The notes under the pieces are model-generated. The model made no database searches. It saw only the letters and a list, made by a program, of their open reading frames with translations, and had not been told where the DNA came from. A stretch of 64,000 nt of DNA from Paenibacillus sp. RC67 (GTDB lineage Bacteria; Bacillota; Bacilli; Paenibacillales; NBRC-103111): the NCBI RefSeq assembly GCF_030020805.1, contig NZ_CP125098.1, positions 6,161,501 to 6,225,500 of the forward strand, written 5' to 3'. A program made the position numbers and the translations under genes. Below, in pieces: positions 34,935-43,536 of this stretch. The stretch's first letter is position 1, and each line of letters begins with the position of its first letter.

Positions 34935-36575
34935 TTATTGTAAAGTGCTCATTCCATGCTCCTTCACATTACGAATCAACTGCAAAGCTTCGGCTCGTGT
35001 CAAACCTTCCTGTCCGGAAAAACCAGCAATACCACTTTCATTTGATCTGCCTTCAGCGTAAGATTTAGACAGCAAGTAATCGATCGCTTTGTCCTTCAAT
35101 AAAGGCGCCCCATCCGCAGCCGCTATAATTTCCGCCATAGATTCTCTTGTGATCAGCTGGCTTCTAGCCGCTCTATTCTCTACGCCCTTCACAGGATACT
35201 TGTGCTGTACTGCAAAGGCGTACAGGCTATCCGACCATGCTGCTCCTGAAGTAGAATTTGCTTTTTGATCAAATACTTTAAACAGCATGCTTAAGAATTC
35301 CTCTTCGCTTACTTGGCTATCCGGCTTGAATTTCCCGTCCGTGTACCCGTCGACGATCCCGTTCGTTATCCCCCATTGCACGGTGGATTCTGACCAATGT
35401 CCGGCTATGTCCGAGAAGCGGATATCAGAGGCAGGAGGAATCTGCGCATTCCCATTGGATATAGGTACAGCTTTCTCTCCCGGCAGCGGGTCGTTGATAT
35501 TGGATATGGTCGAAACGGGACTTGATGTTTCAGTTTTTGACTCTGACACCGGCTTGTTTATGTAAAAGAAGTTTATGTTATAGTTAATTTCCGTTTCAAA
35601 GCCTGTGTAGCTTTTAAGACCGGTCACTTTTACGGAGAACACATCATTGTCCTTGATGCTATCCAGCTCTTCCGGTATAAAGTCAATTTGGCTAAAATCC
35701 TTGAAATTGCTGACTCTGATGTGGTTGCTATTCCATGCGTTCTTTGAGCTCCATGTCCGCTGGTCCGTTTGTCGCGTAAGCTGTATGACAATATCCTTGG
35801 AATCGTGAATAAATTGATAAGGATTCAACAATATAGTCCATTTGTTGCTAGGCTTGAATACATCCGCAGGAAAGTTTCCTTGGGCAGGATACGGGACAAA
35901 GGAGTAATCTATCGGTTCGGGACTCACATCATCCGTAAAGCTCATGGAAGAATAAAAGGTTTGGGTATTTTGGATCCCCGGAGCTATCCCAAAGCCTATT
36001 TTTTTCATGTAGGGCTTCAATAAATCCAGATTATTTCCATACCGATTGATGCTATTTCCATCCAAACTGCTGTTCATGTACATATCTACTGAAGCCGCAA
36101 GCAGGTTAGGAGAGGTTTCTTTTATCGCAACAGAGCTGCTCTTTTTAAGCGCATTAGAAGCCTTTTCGAAAAACTCATCATTCATATCCGCTGGTTTAGC
36201 CACTACATGATTCAAATTTCCATAAACCGCGGAGGTGACAACTGCTCCATATTGGATCCGATCCGATAAATCCTCTGAGAGCTCCAGATTATCCGGCAGC
36301 CCGCTAATGAATCGATAAAAATTGGCTCGCGCCACACCACCCTCCAAATAACGGATGTTCACTTTACCCGGAGCATACACGTCAGTGATTCTTGGCGTTT
36401 CAGTAAAAGGATTCACTTTATAATTATCCGGACTGTACATTTTCCATCTTCCAATGATCTCTTCCTTGCTTCGCAACGGCAATTTAGATTCGACGCTTTC
36501 GGCATAGCCAACACCTGCATAAATCAAGGTGAGGCTCATGCCTAGCAGTAAACTAAGGATTGCCCTTCTACTCAA
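34935..36575 (-). CDS. Secreted CAP-domain protein with SLH domains, paralogue
   Basis: About 546 residues from TTG 36575, chosen because GAGGGAGTGG precedes it; the frame is open to 36593. Signal peptide ends VGYAE. The CAP-like region (ARANFYRFISGLPDNLELSEDLS, then GNLNHVVAKP) is clearly diverged from the neighbour, while the C-terminal 130 residues of SLH sequence are almost identical at the DNA level. The putative CAP active-site region keeps the NxxH pattern (GNLNH). Surface-located; partner or substrate unknown. Confidence 0.88.
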   Translation of the reverse strand: MSRRAILSLLLGMSLTLIYAGVGYAESVESKLPLRSKEEIIGRWKMYSPDNYKVNPFTETPRITDVYAPGKVNIRYLEGGVARANFYRFISGLPDNLELSEDLSDRIQYGAVVTSAVYGNLNHVVAKPADMNDEFFEKASNALKKSSSVAIKETSPNLLAASVDMYMNSSLDGNSINRYGNNLDLLKPYMKKIGFGIAPGIQNTQTFYSSMSFTDDVSPEPIDYSFVPYPAQGNFPADVFKPSNKWTILLNPYQFIHDSKDIVIQLTRQTDQRTWSSKNAWNSNHIRVSNFKDFSQIDFIPEELDSIKDNDVFSVKVTGLKSYTGFETEINYNINFFYINKPVSESKTETSSPVSTISNINDPLPGEKAVPISNGNAQIPPASDIRFSDIAGHWSESTVQWGITNGIVDGYTDGKFKPDSQVSEEEFLSMLFKVFDQKANSTSGAAWSDSLYAFAVQHKYPVKGVENRAARSQLITRESMAEIIAAADGAPLLKDKAIDYLLSKSYAEGRSNESGIAGFSGQEGLTRAEALQLIRNVKEHGMSTLQ

Positions 36576-36760
36576 ACTACACCACTCCCTCAACTCATTT
36601 TATGGTTTATTTTCCATTTTTTATAATACCATTTCTATTCATTTTTGGACACTAAACAAATCCTCTACAAGTCAACTCATGCTCTGAAGCCTTATTTCTA
36701 TTAATTTCGGGGGTGTCCCCGATTAATAACAGGACACTGCTGCACACAGTTTCCAAAACA

Positions 36761-36790
36761 AAAAAAGCACTCCGCAATATCACGGAATGC
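36761..36790 (-). terminator. Terminator of the 57-aa peptide gene
   Basis: On the minus strand GCATTCCG (36790-36783) pairs with CGGAGTGC (36774-36767), with one G-U, followed by seven T. Confidence 0.88.
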
Positions 36791-36815
36791 ATATACGATC
36801 AAGAATACTATAGAT

Positions 36816-36989
36816 TTACTTACTGGAATTCACATAAAACTTGGACGAATCATGGATCCGGTCGTACTGCTGTTGATTCGCCTTCATTGGATTGGACGCA
36901 ACCGGCTGATCTTCATCGGCATACATCCCAAGAGCTAAGACGATACTTAGTGCAGCAGCACCGCAGAGTAACCGCAATAAGATTTTCAT
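36816..36989 (-). CDS. 57-residue exported peptide, unrecognised
   Basis: A complete small gene on the minus strand with AGGAGGTAT about ten bases before the ATG at 36989 and a strong terminator 26 bases after the stop. It begins MKILLRLLCGAAALS and has a typical signal peptide of about 24 residues, with a likely cleavage after MYA. The mature part is about 33 polar residues starting DEDQPVASNP and ending YVNSSK. The size and layout recall exported signalling pro-peptides or small antimicrobial/immunity peptides, but no Rap-type receptor, maturation enzyme or transporter lies next to it. Function unknown. Confidence 0.78.
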   Translation of the reverse strand: MKILLRLLCGAAALSIVLALGMYADEDQPVASNPMKANQQQYDRIHDSSKFYVNSSK

Positions 36990-37177
36990 ATGGAAAGATA
37001 CCTCCTAATTTCATAACCGCCGTTTTGGATATAGATACATTGTAAAAAAGCTGCATTAGGGGGATATTATCGGAGCATGAATTTTTTGTAAAAAAGGAAT
37101 TTAACATTTAATACAAATTATTCCGATTAATATATAGGGAATTATCTCGGCAAAGTCTATTCCAACCTCGCACAATT

Positions 37178-37186
37178 TGCTATACT
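37178..37186 (+). promoter_or_regulatory. Extended -10 promoter for mtnK-mtnA
   Basis: TGCTATACT matches an extended -10 (TGnTATAAT). It would start a leader of about 155 bases before mtnK. No S-box (SAM riboswitch) blocks were found in that leader. Confidence 0.5.
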
Positions 37187-37283
37187 ATGGGATGATAGTT
37201 TTACGGACTATTTGAGATAAGTTTGACTTTGCAAAACTTAAGCGATAGCTAATAAGCCTTTTTGCACCGCAAACACTGTGAAT

Positions 37284-37316
37284 GCATACGAAACCGGTTT
37301 TGCTCTCGCAAAACTT
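37284..37316 (+). repeat. Leader hairpin unit (40-bp family) before mtnK
   Basis: GCATACGAAA followed by the hairpin GTTTTGC-TCTC-GCAAAAC (37297-37314), 20 bases before AAGGAGG. In transcript sense it matches the GCTTACGAAG-hairpin-AAGGAG design seen at 51.8, 54.2 and 54.8 kb. Confidence 0.6.
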
Positions 37317-37348
37317 TACTTTTAACTCTTAAGGAGGAATATACATCC

Positions 37349-38554
37349 ATGTCTTCTTATCATGCGTTAACTGAAGCCGAAGCAGTGGAATATGCAAGAG
37401 GCATCCCGAACCTGTTCGCTGCCAATAGCGAGCTGACTAGCAAAGAAATCGGGGACGGGAACTTAAACCTGGTGTTCCACATTACCGAGCCGTCGACAGG
37501 CAAAAGCATTATTTTGAAACAAGCTCTCCCTTATGCCAAGGTGGTGGGAGAATCTTGGCCTCTCTCATTAGATCGTGCGAGGATTGAGAGTGAAGCGCTA
37601 ATGATTCAGGAATCGCTCTGCCCGGATCTGGTTCCTCATGTTTTTGTGTTTGATAAAGACCTCGCGCTAACCGCAATGGAGGACTTGAGCGATCATGTTA
37701 TCATGCGCAGAGGATTGATTGAAGGCAATCGCTATCCGCTGTTCGCAGGTCATATCGGCCGCTTTCTAGCTCACACGTTGTTTTACACTTCGGATCTCGG
37801 CATGAATCAGCAGGATAAAAAAAACCGTGTTCAGCAGTTTATTAATCCCGATTTATGCAAAATTACCGAAGATCTTATCTTCGATGATCCGTACCGAAAT
37901 GCCGATACCAACGACGTTCCTCCTGCCATTCAAGACGCTGTAGAAGCGATCTGGAACGATTCGGAGCTTCACTTGGAAGTAGCCATTTTACGCAACGGAT
38001 TTTTGACTAAAGCGCAAGCTCTTCTTCACGGAGACTTGCATACCGGAAGTATTTTCATTAAACCGGATTCGACAAAAGTTATCGATCCTGAATTCGCGTA
38101 TTATGGACCTATGGGCTTTGATATCGGAGCCGTTTTTGCCAACCTACTGCTGAACTTTGCAGCTCAAGAAGGCTGGAGCAAGGACGAAGCTTCACGCAAT
38201 GATTACCGAACTTATTTGACGGGAACCATCAGAGATACTTGGAACGTGTTCGAACAAGAGTTCCGCACATTGTGGAATGAACATGGCGTTGATCGTGTGT
38301 CCAAAACCCCTGGATTCCAGGATTGGTATATGCAGCAGCTGCTGCAGGATGTTTTCGGCTATACGGGAAGCAAGACCGTTCGTCGGGTTCACGGACTTGC
38401 TCAAGTAGCTGACATTAATAAATTGGAAGATGCCTCTGCCCAAGAGCGCGCACAGCGCATCGCTCTGCAAATCGGTACGACATTGATTAAACGTCACCGT
38501 CAAGCTATGTCGATTGAGGAATTGATTGATATCGCATGGAAAGCCGTTCAATAA
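37349..38554 (+). CDS. mtnK: S-methyl-5-thioribose kinase
   Basis: 401 residues from ATG 37349, with AAGGAGG ten bases upstream; the frame is open back to 37262. Aminoglycoside-phosphotransferase-like kinase with EIGDGNLNLVFHI (nucleotide loop), IILKQALPYAK, LTAMEDLSDH, the catalytic LLHGDLHTGSIF and VIDPEFAYYGPMGFDIG metal motif. It phosphorylates methylthioribose in methionine salvage. Followed 32 bases later by mtnA, its usual partner. Confidence 0.96.
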   Translation: MSSYHALTEAEAVEYARGIPNLFAANSELTSKEIGDGNLNLVFHITEPSTGKSIILKQALPYAKVVGESWPLSLDRARIESEALMIQESLCPDLVPHVFVFDKDLALTAMEDLSDHVIMRRGLIEGNRYPLFAGHIGRFLAHTLFYTSDLGMNQQDKKNRVQQFINPDLCKITEDLIFDDPYRNADTNDVPPAIQDAVEAIWNDSELHLEVAILRNGFLTKAQALLHGDLHTGSIFIKPDSTKVIDPEFAYYGPMGFDIGAVFANLLLNFAAQEGWSKDEASRNDYRTYLTGTIRDTWNVFEQEFRTLWNEHGVDRVSKTPGFQDWYMQQLLQDVFGYTGSKTVRRVHGLAQVADINKLEDASAQERAQRIALQIGTTLIKRHRQAMSIEELIDIAWKAVQ

Positions 38555-38586
38555 GCGGTAAGTTATACCAAAGGAGATAAACATTC

Positions 38587-39663
38587 ATGAGTACAACAGA
38601 AAATCAAACTGCCGATTGGCTGCAATCGGTCCGTTGGAATTCAGCAGAAAACCGTCTTGACCTTCTGGATCAAAGGCTGCTTCCGGATGAGATCGTCTAC
38701 CTGGAGCTGACCACCTCGGAGCAGGTGTGGGATGCAATTAAGCAGCTTGCGGTACGCGGAGCGCCGGCTATCGGCATCGCAGCTGCGTACGGCGTCTACC
38801 TGGGCGTCCGCCATGTAAGCGGAGGCCGTGAACAGCTGCTTGACGCTGCGCTCAAGCAGTGTGAGTACCTGGCGACGTCGCGCCCGACGGCGGTGAACTT
38901 GTTCTGGGCGCTGGATCGCATGAAGCTGCGCGCCCAAGAGCTCGCTTCCGCCGGTTCGGAGCCGGAAGCGCTGAAGCAAGCGCTGCTGGATGAAGCGAAG
39001 CTCATCCAGAGCGAAGACGAGGAGACGTGCCGCCTCATCGGCGAGCACGCGCTGTCCTTGTTCGAGGACGGCATGGGCGTCCTCACGCACTGCAACGCGG
39101 GCGGACTCGCTACCGCCCGCTACGGCACAGCTCTGGCGCCGATGTACCTGGCGCAGGAGCGCGGCATCCACCTGAAGGTGTTTGCCGACGAGACGCGCCC
39201 AGTGCTGCAAGGCGCTCGCCTGACGGCGTTCGAGCTTCAGCAAGCAGGTGTTGATGTGACATTGATTTGCGATAATATGGCTGGCGCTGTCATGAGCAAG
39301 GGCTGGGTGCAAGCTGTCATCGTCGGCACGGACCGCGTGTCCGCTAACGGCGATGTCGCCAACAAGATCGGCACCTACAGTGTTGCCGTTTTGGCCAAAG
39401 CGCACGGCATTCCGTTCTACGTCGCTTGCCCGATGTCGACCATCGATTTGAACACGCCTACTGGCGCGGACATTCCGATTGAAGAGCGGCATGAAGACGA
39501 GATCACTCAAGGCTTCGGTAAACGTACAGCTCCGAAGGGCATAAAGGTATACAACCCCGCTTTCGACGTAACGCCTAACGAATACGTGACTGCGATTATT
39601 ACAGAAAAAGGCGTCGTCCGTGCGCCTTTCCAAGAGAACTTGAAGAAGCTGTTTGAGGAGTAA
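38587..39663 (+). CDS. mtnA: S-methyl-5-thioribose-1-phosphate isomerase
   Basis: 358 residues from ATG 38587 (AAAGGAGA upstream). eIF2B-like isomerase with VRGAPAIGIAAAYG near 57-69, catalytic Cys169 in THCNAGGLAT, Asp249 in GTDRVSANGDVANKIGTY and FYVACPMSTIDL. It converts methylthioribose-1-phosphate to methylthioribulose-1-phosphate. The later salvage enzymes (mtnW, X, B, D) are not in this window. The segment from about 38850 to 39260 has clearly higher GC and different codon choice from both ends of the gene, which also creates long spurious minus-strand frames. Confidence 0.97.
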   Translation: MSTTENQTADWLQSVRWNSAENRLDLLDQRLLPDEIVYLELTTSEQVWDAIKQLAVRGAPAIGIAAAYGVYLGVRHVSGGREQLLDAALKQCEYLATSRPTAVNLFWALDRMKLRAQELASAGSEPEALKQALLDEAKLIQSEDEETCRLIGEHALSLFEDGMGVLTHCNAGGLATARYGTALAPMYLAQERGIHLKVFADETRPVLQGARLTAFELQQAGVDVTLICDNMAGAVMSKGWVQAVIVGTDRVSANGDVANKIGTYSVAVLAKAHGIPFYVACPMSTIDLNTPTGADIPIEERHEDEITQGFGKRTAPKGIKVYNPAFDVTPNEYVTAIITEKGVVRAPFQENLKKLFEE

Positions 39664-39686
39664 TCCTAACCAAAACTTCACCATAT

Positions 39687-39722
39687 AAGCTGGTATCCTT
39701 CGACAGGATTCCGGCTTTTTTC
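39687..39722 (+). terminator. Terminator of mtnK-mtnA
   Basis: AAGCTGGTATCC (39687-39698) pairs with GGATTCCGGCTT (39706-39717) with one mismatch and one G-U, followed by TTTTT. Confidence 0.85.
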
Positions 39723-39876
39723 TTGCTCTTTTGCTATAATACTCCCTCCTCCGACATTCTTTTTTCCGTTTCTTAATCTCCCATTAAGTTTAAATTCACA
39801 TTTTTTTCACAAACCGTTGCTAAAGTTAATTAACAGCAAGGTAGAATAGCTGGAATGTTAGAAAGGAGAAGCACGA

Positions 39877-41553
39877 ATGGGATTATCTCGCAGTAAAAAA
39901 TGGATTGCCGTTGTTATTGGGCTTGCTCTTATCGGTGGTGGGACCTATTACTATTTGTCCAAAACCACGGCGAAGCCGGCTGCCAATGCAACAGAAAAAG
40001 TATCGGAGATTAAAAAAGGTTCGATTACTTCCACCGTATCGGGAACTTCTCAGTTCGAGGCGCGGGATGTCCAAAATATTATCGCCCCTGTAGACGGGAC
40101 TATCAAAACTATGAATCTAACGCGGAACCAGCAGGTGAAAAAAGGGGATGTTTTGTTTGAAATCTCCGATCTCAGCTTGCAGTCCAACTTACAAGAAGCT
40201 CAAGTTACTCTAGCACAGCAGCAAAAAGATTTAGCTGATCTCAACGATCAACTCAACAATCTTAGCGTGTACGCTCCGATTAGCGGGACGCTAACCTTAA
40301 CGAACAATTTGGACACAGGTTCCAATATTAGTAAGAACGGTCGAATCGGCACTATTTCCGATAATACAACTTTAACGACAAAGCTGCCTTTCCTCTTGGA
40401 GGATGCAGTTCAATTGAAGAAGGGTGATTCCATCGATCTAATCGTGGATGGCTTCAATCTGACCAAAACGGCAACTGTAGTATCCGTCAGCACACAGCCG
40501 AAAGGTGACGCCAACGGAAACAAGCTGCTCGATGTTGAAGTGAATGTTAAAAACGATGGTACCCTGGGTTCAGGAATGAAGGTTAAAGGCAGTGTTTCCC
40601 TTGGAGGTAGAACCGCTCAATCCTCTGATAAAGGAACGCTTGATTTCATCAAGGTCGAGAGCGTTTTATCCGCAGCCAGCGGTATCATTAACAATGTCAA
40701 TATAAAAACTGGGAATTACATAAACAAGGGGGAGCTTATCGTTTCGATAACGAATGACACGCTTCAAAATGATATTTTGAACAAGCAGGCGTCTATCGAA
40801 AGACAAAAAATCAATATCAACGATCTGCAGGAAAAAATCAACCAATTGACCGTTACGGCTCCATTTGACGGCGTGTTCTCTACGGATTTCGCCAATAAGA
40901 AAACGAATGTGCTCGCCAGCTACCCTGTCGGCTCCAAGATTGAAGCGAACAAACAGCTGGGTGCTGTAGCAAGCCTTGATTATATGCAGCTGCCGGTTCA
41001 GGTCGATGAGCTGGATTTGCCTAACATCAAAGTCGGCATGAAAGCGACTGTGAAGGTTGACTCCATCTCCAACAAAGTGTTCCAAGGCGAAGTCAATCAG
41101 GTATCCACCGTAGGTACAACGACGAACGGTGTTACATTCTTCGATGTAGGTATCTCTGTTAAAAACGAAGGCGATCTGCGAAACGGGATGACAGCGACCG
41201 CTGAAATCATTATCCAGGATAAAAAGAATATCATCCTTCTTCCACTTGAAGCCCTTCAGCAGCAGCAGGGTAAACGCTACGTTACGCTGATGAATGCAGA
41301 TGGCACCAAAGAGGAGAAGCATGAAATCAAGATCGGCATTCGCAATAAATCATTCATTGAAGTTACAGATGGCTTGAAAGAAGGCGACAAGGTCGTCATT
41401 CCGGTCACTAAGAAAGCAACCAACGCTTCGCAAGCCGACATCGATAGAATACGTCAGCAGTTCCAGCAAAGCGGAGGAGCTGGAGGCGGCGGCTTCCAAG
41501 GCGGCGGTGGCGCTGGTGGATTCCAGGGCGGCGGCGGTGGCGGCAACCGCTAA
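39877..41553 (+). CDS. Membrane-fusion adaptor of a MacAB/YknXYZ-type exporter
   Basis: 558 residues from ATG 39877 (AAAGGAGAAG upstream). One N-terminal transmembrane segment (residues about 10-28), then an HlyD/MacA-like architecture: lipoyl-like halves (IIAPVDGTIKTMNLTRNQQVKKGDVLFEI), a coiled-coil hairpin (about 107-130), and barrel and membrane-proximal domains. It appears to hold a second lipoyl/coiled-coil set (about 265-340), longer than YknX. The last 40 residues are Gly/Phe/Gln-rich (GGGGFQGGGGAGG pattern), unusual for the family. It joins the ATPase and permease genes that follow within 30 bases, so an efflux complex is clear; the cargo is unknown. Confidence 0.9.
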   Translation: MGLSRSKKWIAVVIGLALIGGGTYYYLSKTTAKPAANATEKVSEIKKGSITSTVSGTSQFEARDVQNIIAPVDGTIKTMNLTRNQQVKKGDVLFEISDLSLQSNLQEAQVTLAQQQKDLADLNDQLNNLSVYAPISGTLTLTNNLDTGSNISKNGRIGTISDNTTLTTKLPFLLEDAVQLKKGDSIDLIVDGFNLTKTATVVSVSTQPKGDANGNKLLDVEVNVKNDGTLGSGMKVKGSVSLGGRTAQSSDKGTLDFIKVESVLSAASGIINNVNIKTGNYINKGELIVSITNDTLQNDILNKQASIERQKININDLQEKINQLTVTAPFDGVFSTDFANKKTNVLASYPVGSKIEANKQLGAVASLDYMQLPVQVDELDLPNIKVGMKATVKVDSISNKVFQGEVNQVSTVGTTTNGVTFFDVGISVKNEGDLRNGMTATAEIIIQDKKNIILLPLEALQQQQGKRYVTLMNADGTKEEKHEIKIGIRNKSFIEVTDGLKEGDKVVIPVTKKATNASQADIDRIRQQFQQSGGAGGGGFQGGGGAGGFQGGGGGGNR

Positions 41554-41581
41554 GCAATAGCGTGGAAAGGAGGTTCCCGGA

Positions 41582-42319
41582 ATGAATGCTATCATTGAGT
41601 TACAGAACATCACTAAGGAGTACGAGCGGGGCGCCGAGAAATTACGTATATTAAACGGCGTCTCCTTAACGGTGACAACAGGAGATTTTGTCGCTATAGT
41701 TGGACCCAGCGGATCAGGTAAATCAACCCTCATGAATACGATCGGATTGTTGGATATTCCAACCTCCGGCTCTTATCTTCTGGATGGCGTTGCCACTGAA
41801 AAAATGAGTGACAACCAATTGGCCGAATTTAGAAACAAAAAAATCGGATTCATTTTTCAACAATTTAACTTGCTTCCGAAGCTTAATGCCATAGAGAATG
41901 TCGAGCTGCCTATGATTTATGCAGGTCTCAGCAAGAAGGTTCGCCGGGAAAAGGCACAGGAAATGCTGGAAATGCTTGGTATGGGCACTCGTGGGCACCA
42001 CAAGCCGAGCGAGCTGTCAGGCGGTCAGCAGCAGCGTGTTGCTATTGCCAGAGCCTTATCGATTTCTCCATCGCTCCTTCTTGCCGATGAACCTACCGGT
42101 GCACTCGATTCCAAAACCGGCAACGAGGTGCTGGAGCTGATGATCAAGCTGAATGATCAAGGAAACACAATCGTCTTAATAACTCATGACAATCACATTG
42201 CAGAAAATGCCCGTCGTGTCATTTCAATACGCGACGGAGCCATATTTAAGGATGAACGACTTCGTCCTCTCCTCACAGAGCCTGCCAAGGTGAAGCCCGC
42301 TGTAGAGGTGATGACATGA
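41582..42319 (+). CDS. ABC transporter ATPase, MacB/YknY/LolD-type
   Basis: 245 residues from ATG 41582 (AAAGGAGG upstream). Walker A VGPSGSGKST, a Q-loop in IFQQFNLLPKLNAIENVELP, signature PSELSGGQQQRVAIARAL, Walker B LLLADEPTGALD and H-loop ITHD. The FNLLPKL..NVELP pattern is typical of the MacB/FtsE-like group that works mechanically on periplasmic or extracellular substrates. Overlaps the permease gene by four bases. Confidence 0.95.
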   Translation: MNAIIELQNITKEYERGAEKLRILNGVSLTVTTGDFVAIVGPSGSGKSTLMNTIGLLDIPTSGSYLLDGVATEKMSDNQLAEFRNKKIGFIFQQFNLLPKLNAIENVELPMIYAGLSKKVRREKAQEMLEMLGMGTRGHHKPSELSGGQQQRVAIARALSISPSLLLADEPTGALDSKTGNEVLELMIKLNDQGNTIVLITHDNHIAENARRVISIRDGAIFKDERLRPLLTEPAKVKPAVEVMT

Positions 42320-43497
42320 AATTGCTCGAGCTTATTTCCATGGCCTTACGCACCGTAGTCAACAATCCGATGCGTACGCTGCTTACTATGCTAGGCGTTA
42401 TTATCGGCGTCAGCTCGGTCGTGACTCTGGTCGCCATCGGCCAAGGTACCTCTGCTGCTATTGAGAAGCAGTATGAGTCACTCGGAACGAACCTGATCGT
42501 AGTTAACGTTATGGGTACCGGTCGTGCAACCCAGCTTGATTATAACGATCTCATGCAGCTGGAGCAGCTTCCTGAAATTCAGACGATTGCCCCTACCATT
42601 GTAAAGGGAAGTTCCAACATCAAATACGATCGTACACAGGAAAAATATACCGTTGTCGGCACGAATGAAAATTATTTGCCCCTTATGAAAGGGGAAGTCG
42701 CCTCCGGTCGCTTCATTTCTCCTGCCGATCTGGAATTTCGCAATCAGGTAGCCGTACTCGGCAGCAACGTTGCCAAAAAGTATTTTGGAACGTTAGACCC
42801 GCTAGGGGAAGATGTTAACATCGACGGTGTTGTCTTTACCATCGCAGGGGTGCTGAAGGAGAAAGGGTCCAATATCGGTGGCAATATTTCACTGGATGAC
42901 TCCGTTTTCGTCCCTTTGGTTACGGCGCAGCGTGCCTTTAAGCTGGGAAGTATACGTACAACTTACTTGGAGGCCCCAACGAAGGAGCAGCTTCCAACGG
43001 CTCAAGCTACGATAACCCAGTACTTGACCTATAAATTCAAAAGCGACTCAGGCTTCCAGGTCTCCAATCAGGATGAGCTGATGAAAGCAAGAGTTGCAGC
43101 TTCCAGCTCCTTAAACAATCAGCTGATTAGCGTTGCCTGCATATCCCTTCTGGTCGGTGGTATTGGGATCATGAACATTATGCTTGTAACGGTCAGCGAA
43201 CGAACCCGGGAGATCGGGATTCGTAAATCAATCGGAGCCAAGCGTCGTAATATTTTGATGCAATTTCTTATTGAAGCGACCGTCATTAGCGGTTTGGGCG
43301 GAATTATCGGTTTGCTTCTCGGAAGCGGATTGGCACTGGCATGGCCCCACTTTAACCCGAAACAGGAAACCCAGCTTTCGTTCCAAGTGGGGTTGTACTC
43401 CTTCTTGTTCTCTGTTGGAGTCGGCATGATATTCGGATTGTATCCTGCCAATAAAGCTTCCAAACTTCGACCGATCGATGCTCTTCGCACCGACTAA
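42316..43497 (+). CDS. ABC permease, MacB/YknZ (FtsX fold)
   Basis: 393 residues from ATG 42316, overlapping the ATPase stop (ATGA). Four transmembrane helices, one N-terminal (LLTMLGVIIGVSSVVTLVAIG) and three C-terminal, with a large extracellular MacB_PCD domain (about 40-260) and an FtsX-type end containing MLVTVSERTREIGIRKSIGAKRR, the coupling motif to the ATPase. Works with the two preceding proteins. Confidence 0.95.
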   Translation: MKLLELISMALRTVVNNPMRTLLTMLGVIIGVSSVVTLVAIGQGTSAAIEKQYESLGTNLIVVNVMGTGRATQLDYNDLMQLEQLPEIQTIAPTIVKGSSNIKYDRTQEKYTVVGTNENYLPLMKGEVASGRFISPADLEFRNQVAVLGSNVAKKYFGTLDPLGEDVNIDGVVFTIAGVLKEKGSNIGGNISLDDSVFVPLVTAQRAFKLGSIRTTYLEAPTKEQLPTAQATITQYLTYKFKSDSGFQVSNQDELMKARVAASSSLNNQLISVACISLLVGGIGIMNIMLVTVSERTREIGIRKSIGAKRRNILMQFLIEATVISGLGGIIGLLLGSGLALAWPHFNPKQETQLSFQVGLYSFLFSVGVGMIFGLYPANKASKLRPIDALRTD

Positions 43498-43536
43498 CTA
43501 ACGCCAGAGATAACGAAATATGGGAGGAGATTTCTG

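Noticed and set aside
36713..37045. 110-residue plus-strand frame
   Set aside because: Lies over the 57-residue peptide gene and its terminator on the minus strand, which have a good ribosome site; this frame has none.
37100..37348. S-box (SAM) riboswitch before mtnK
   Set aside because: Expected for methionine-salvage genes in some Bacillota, but none of the conserved S-box blocks (for example the GAGGGA core) is present.
38641..39684. 347-residue open frame on the minus strand
   Set aside because: Antisense shadow of mtnA caused by its high-GC middle; no ribosome binding site and no family motif, while the plus-strand frame has all MtnA catalytic residues.
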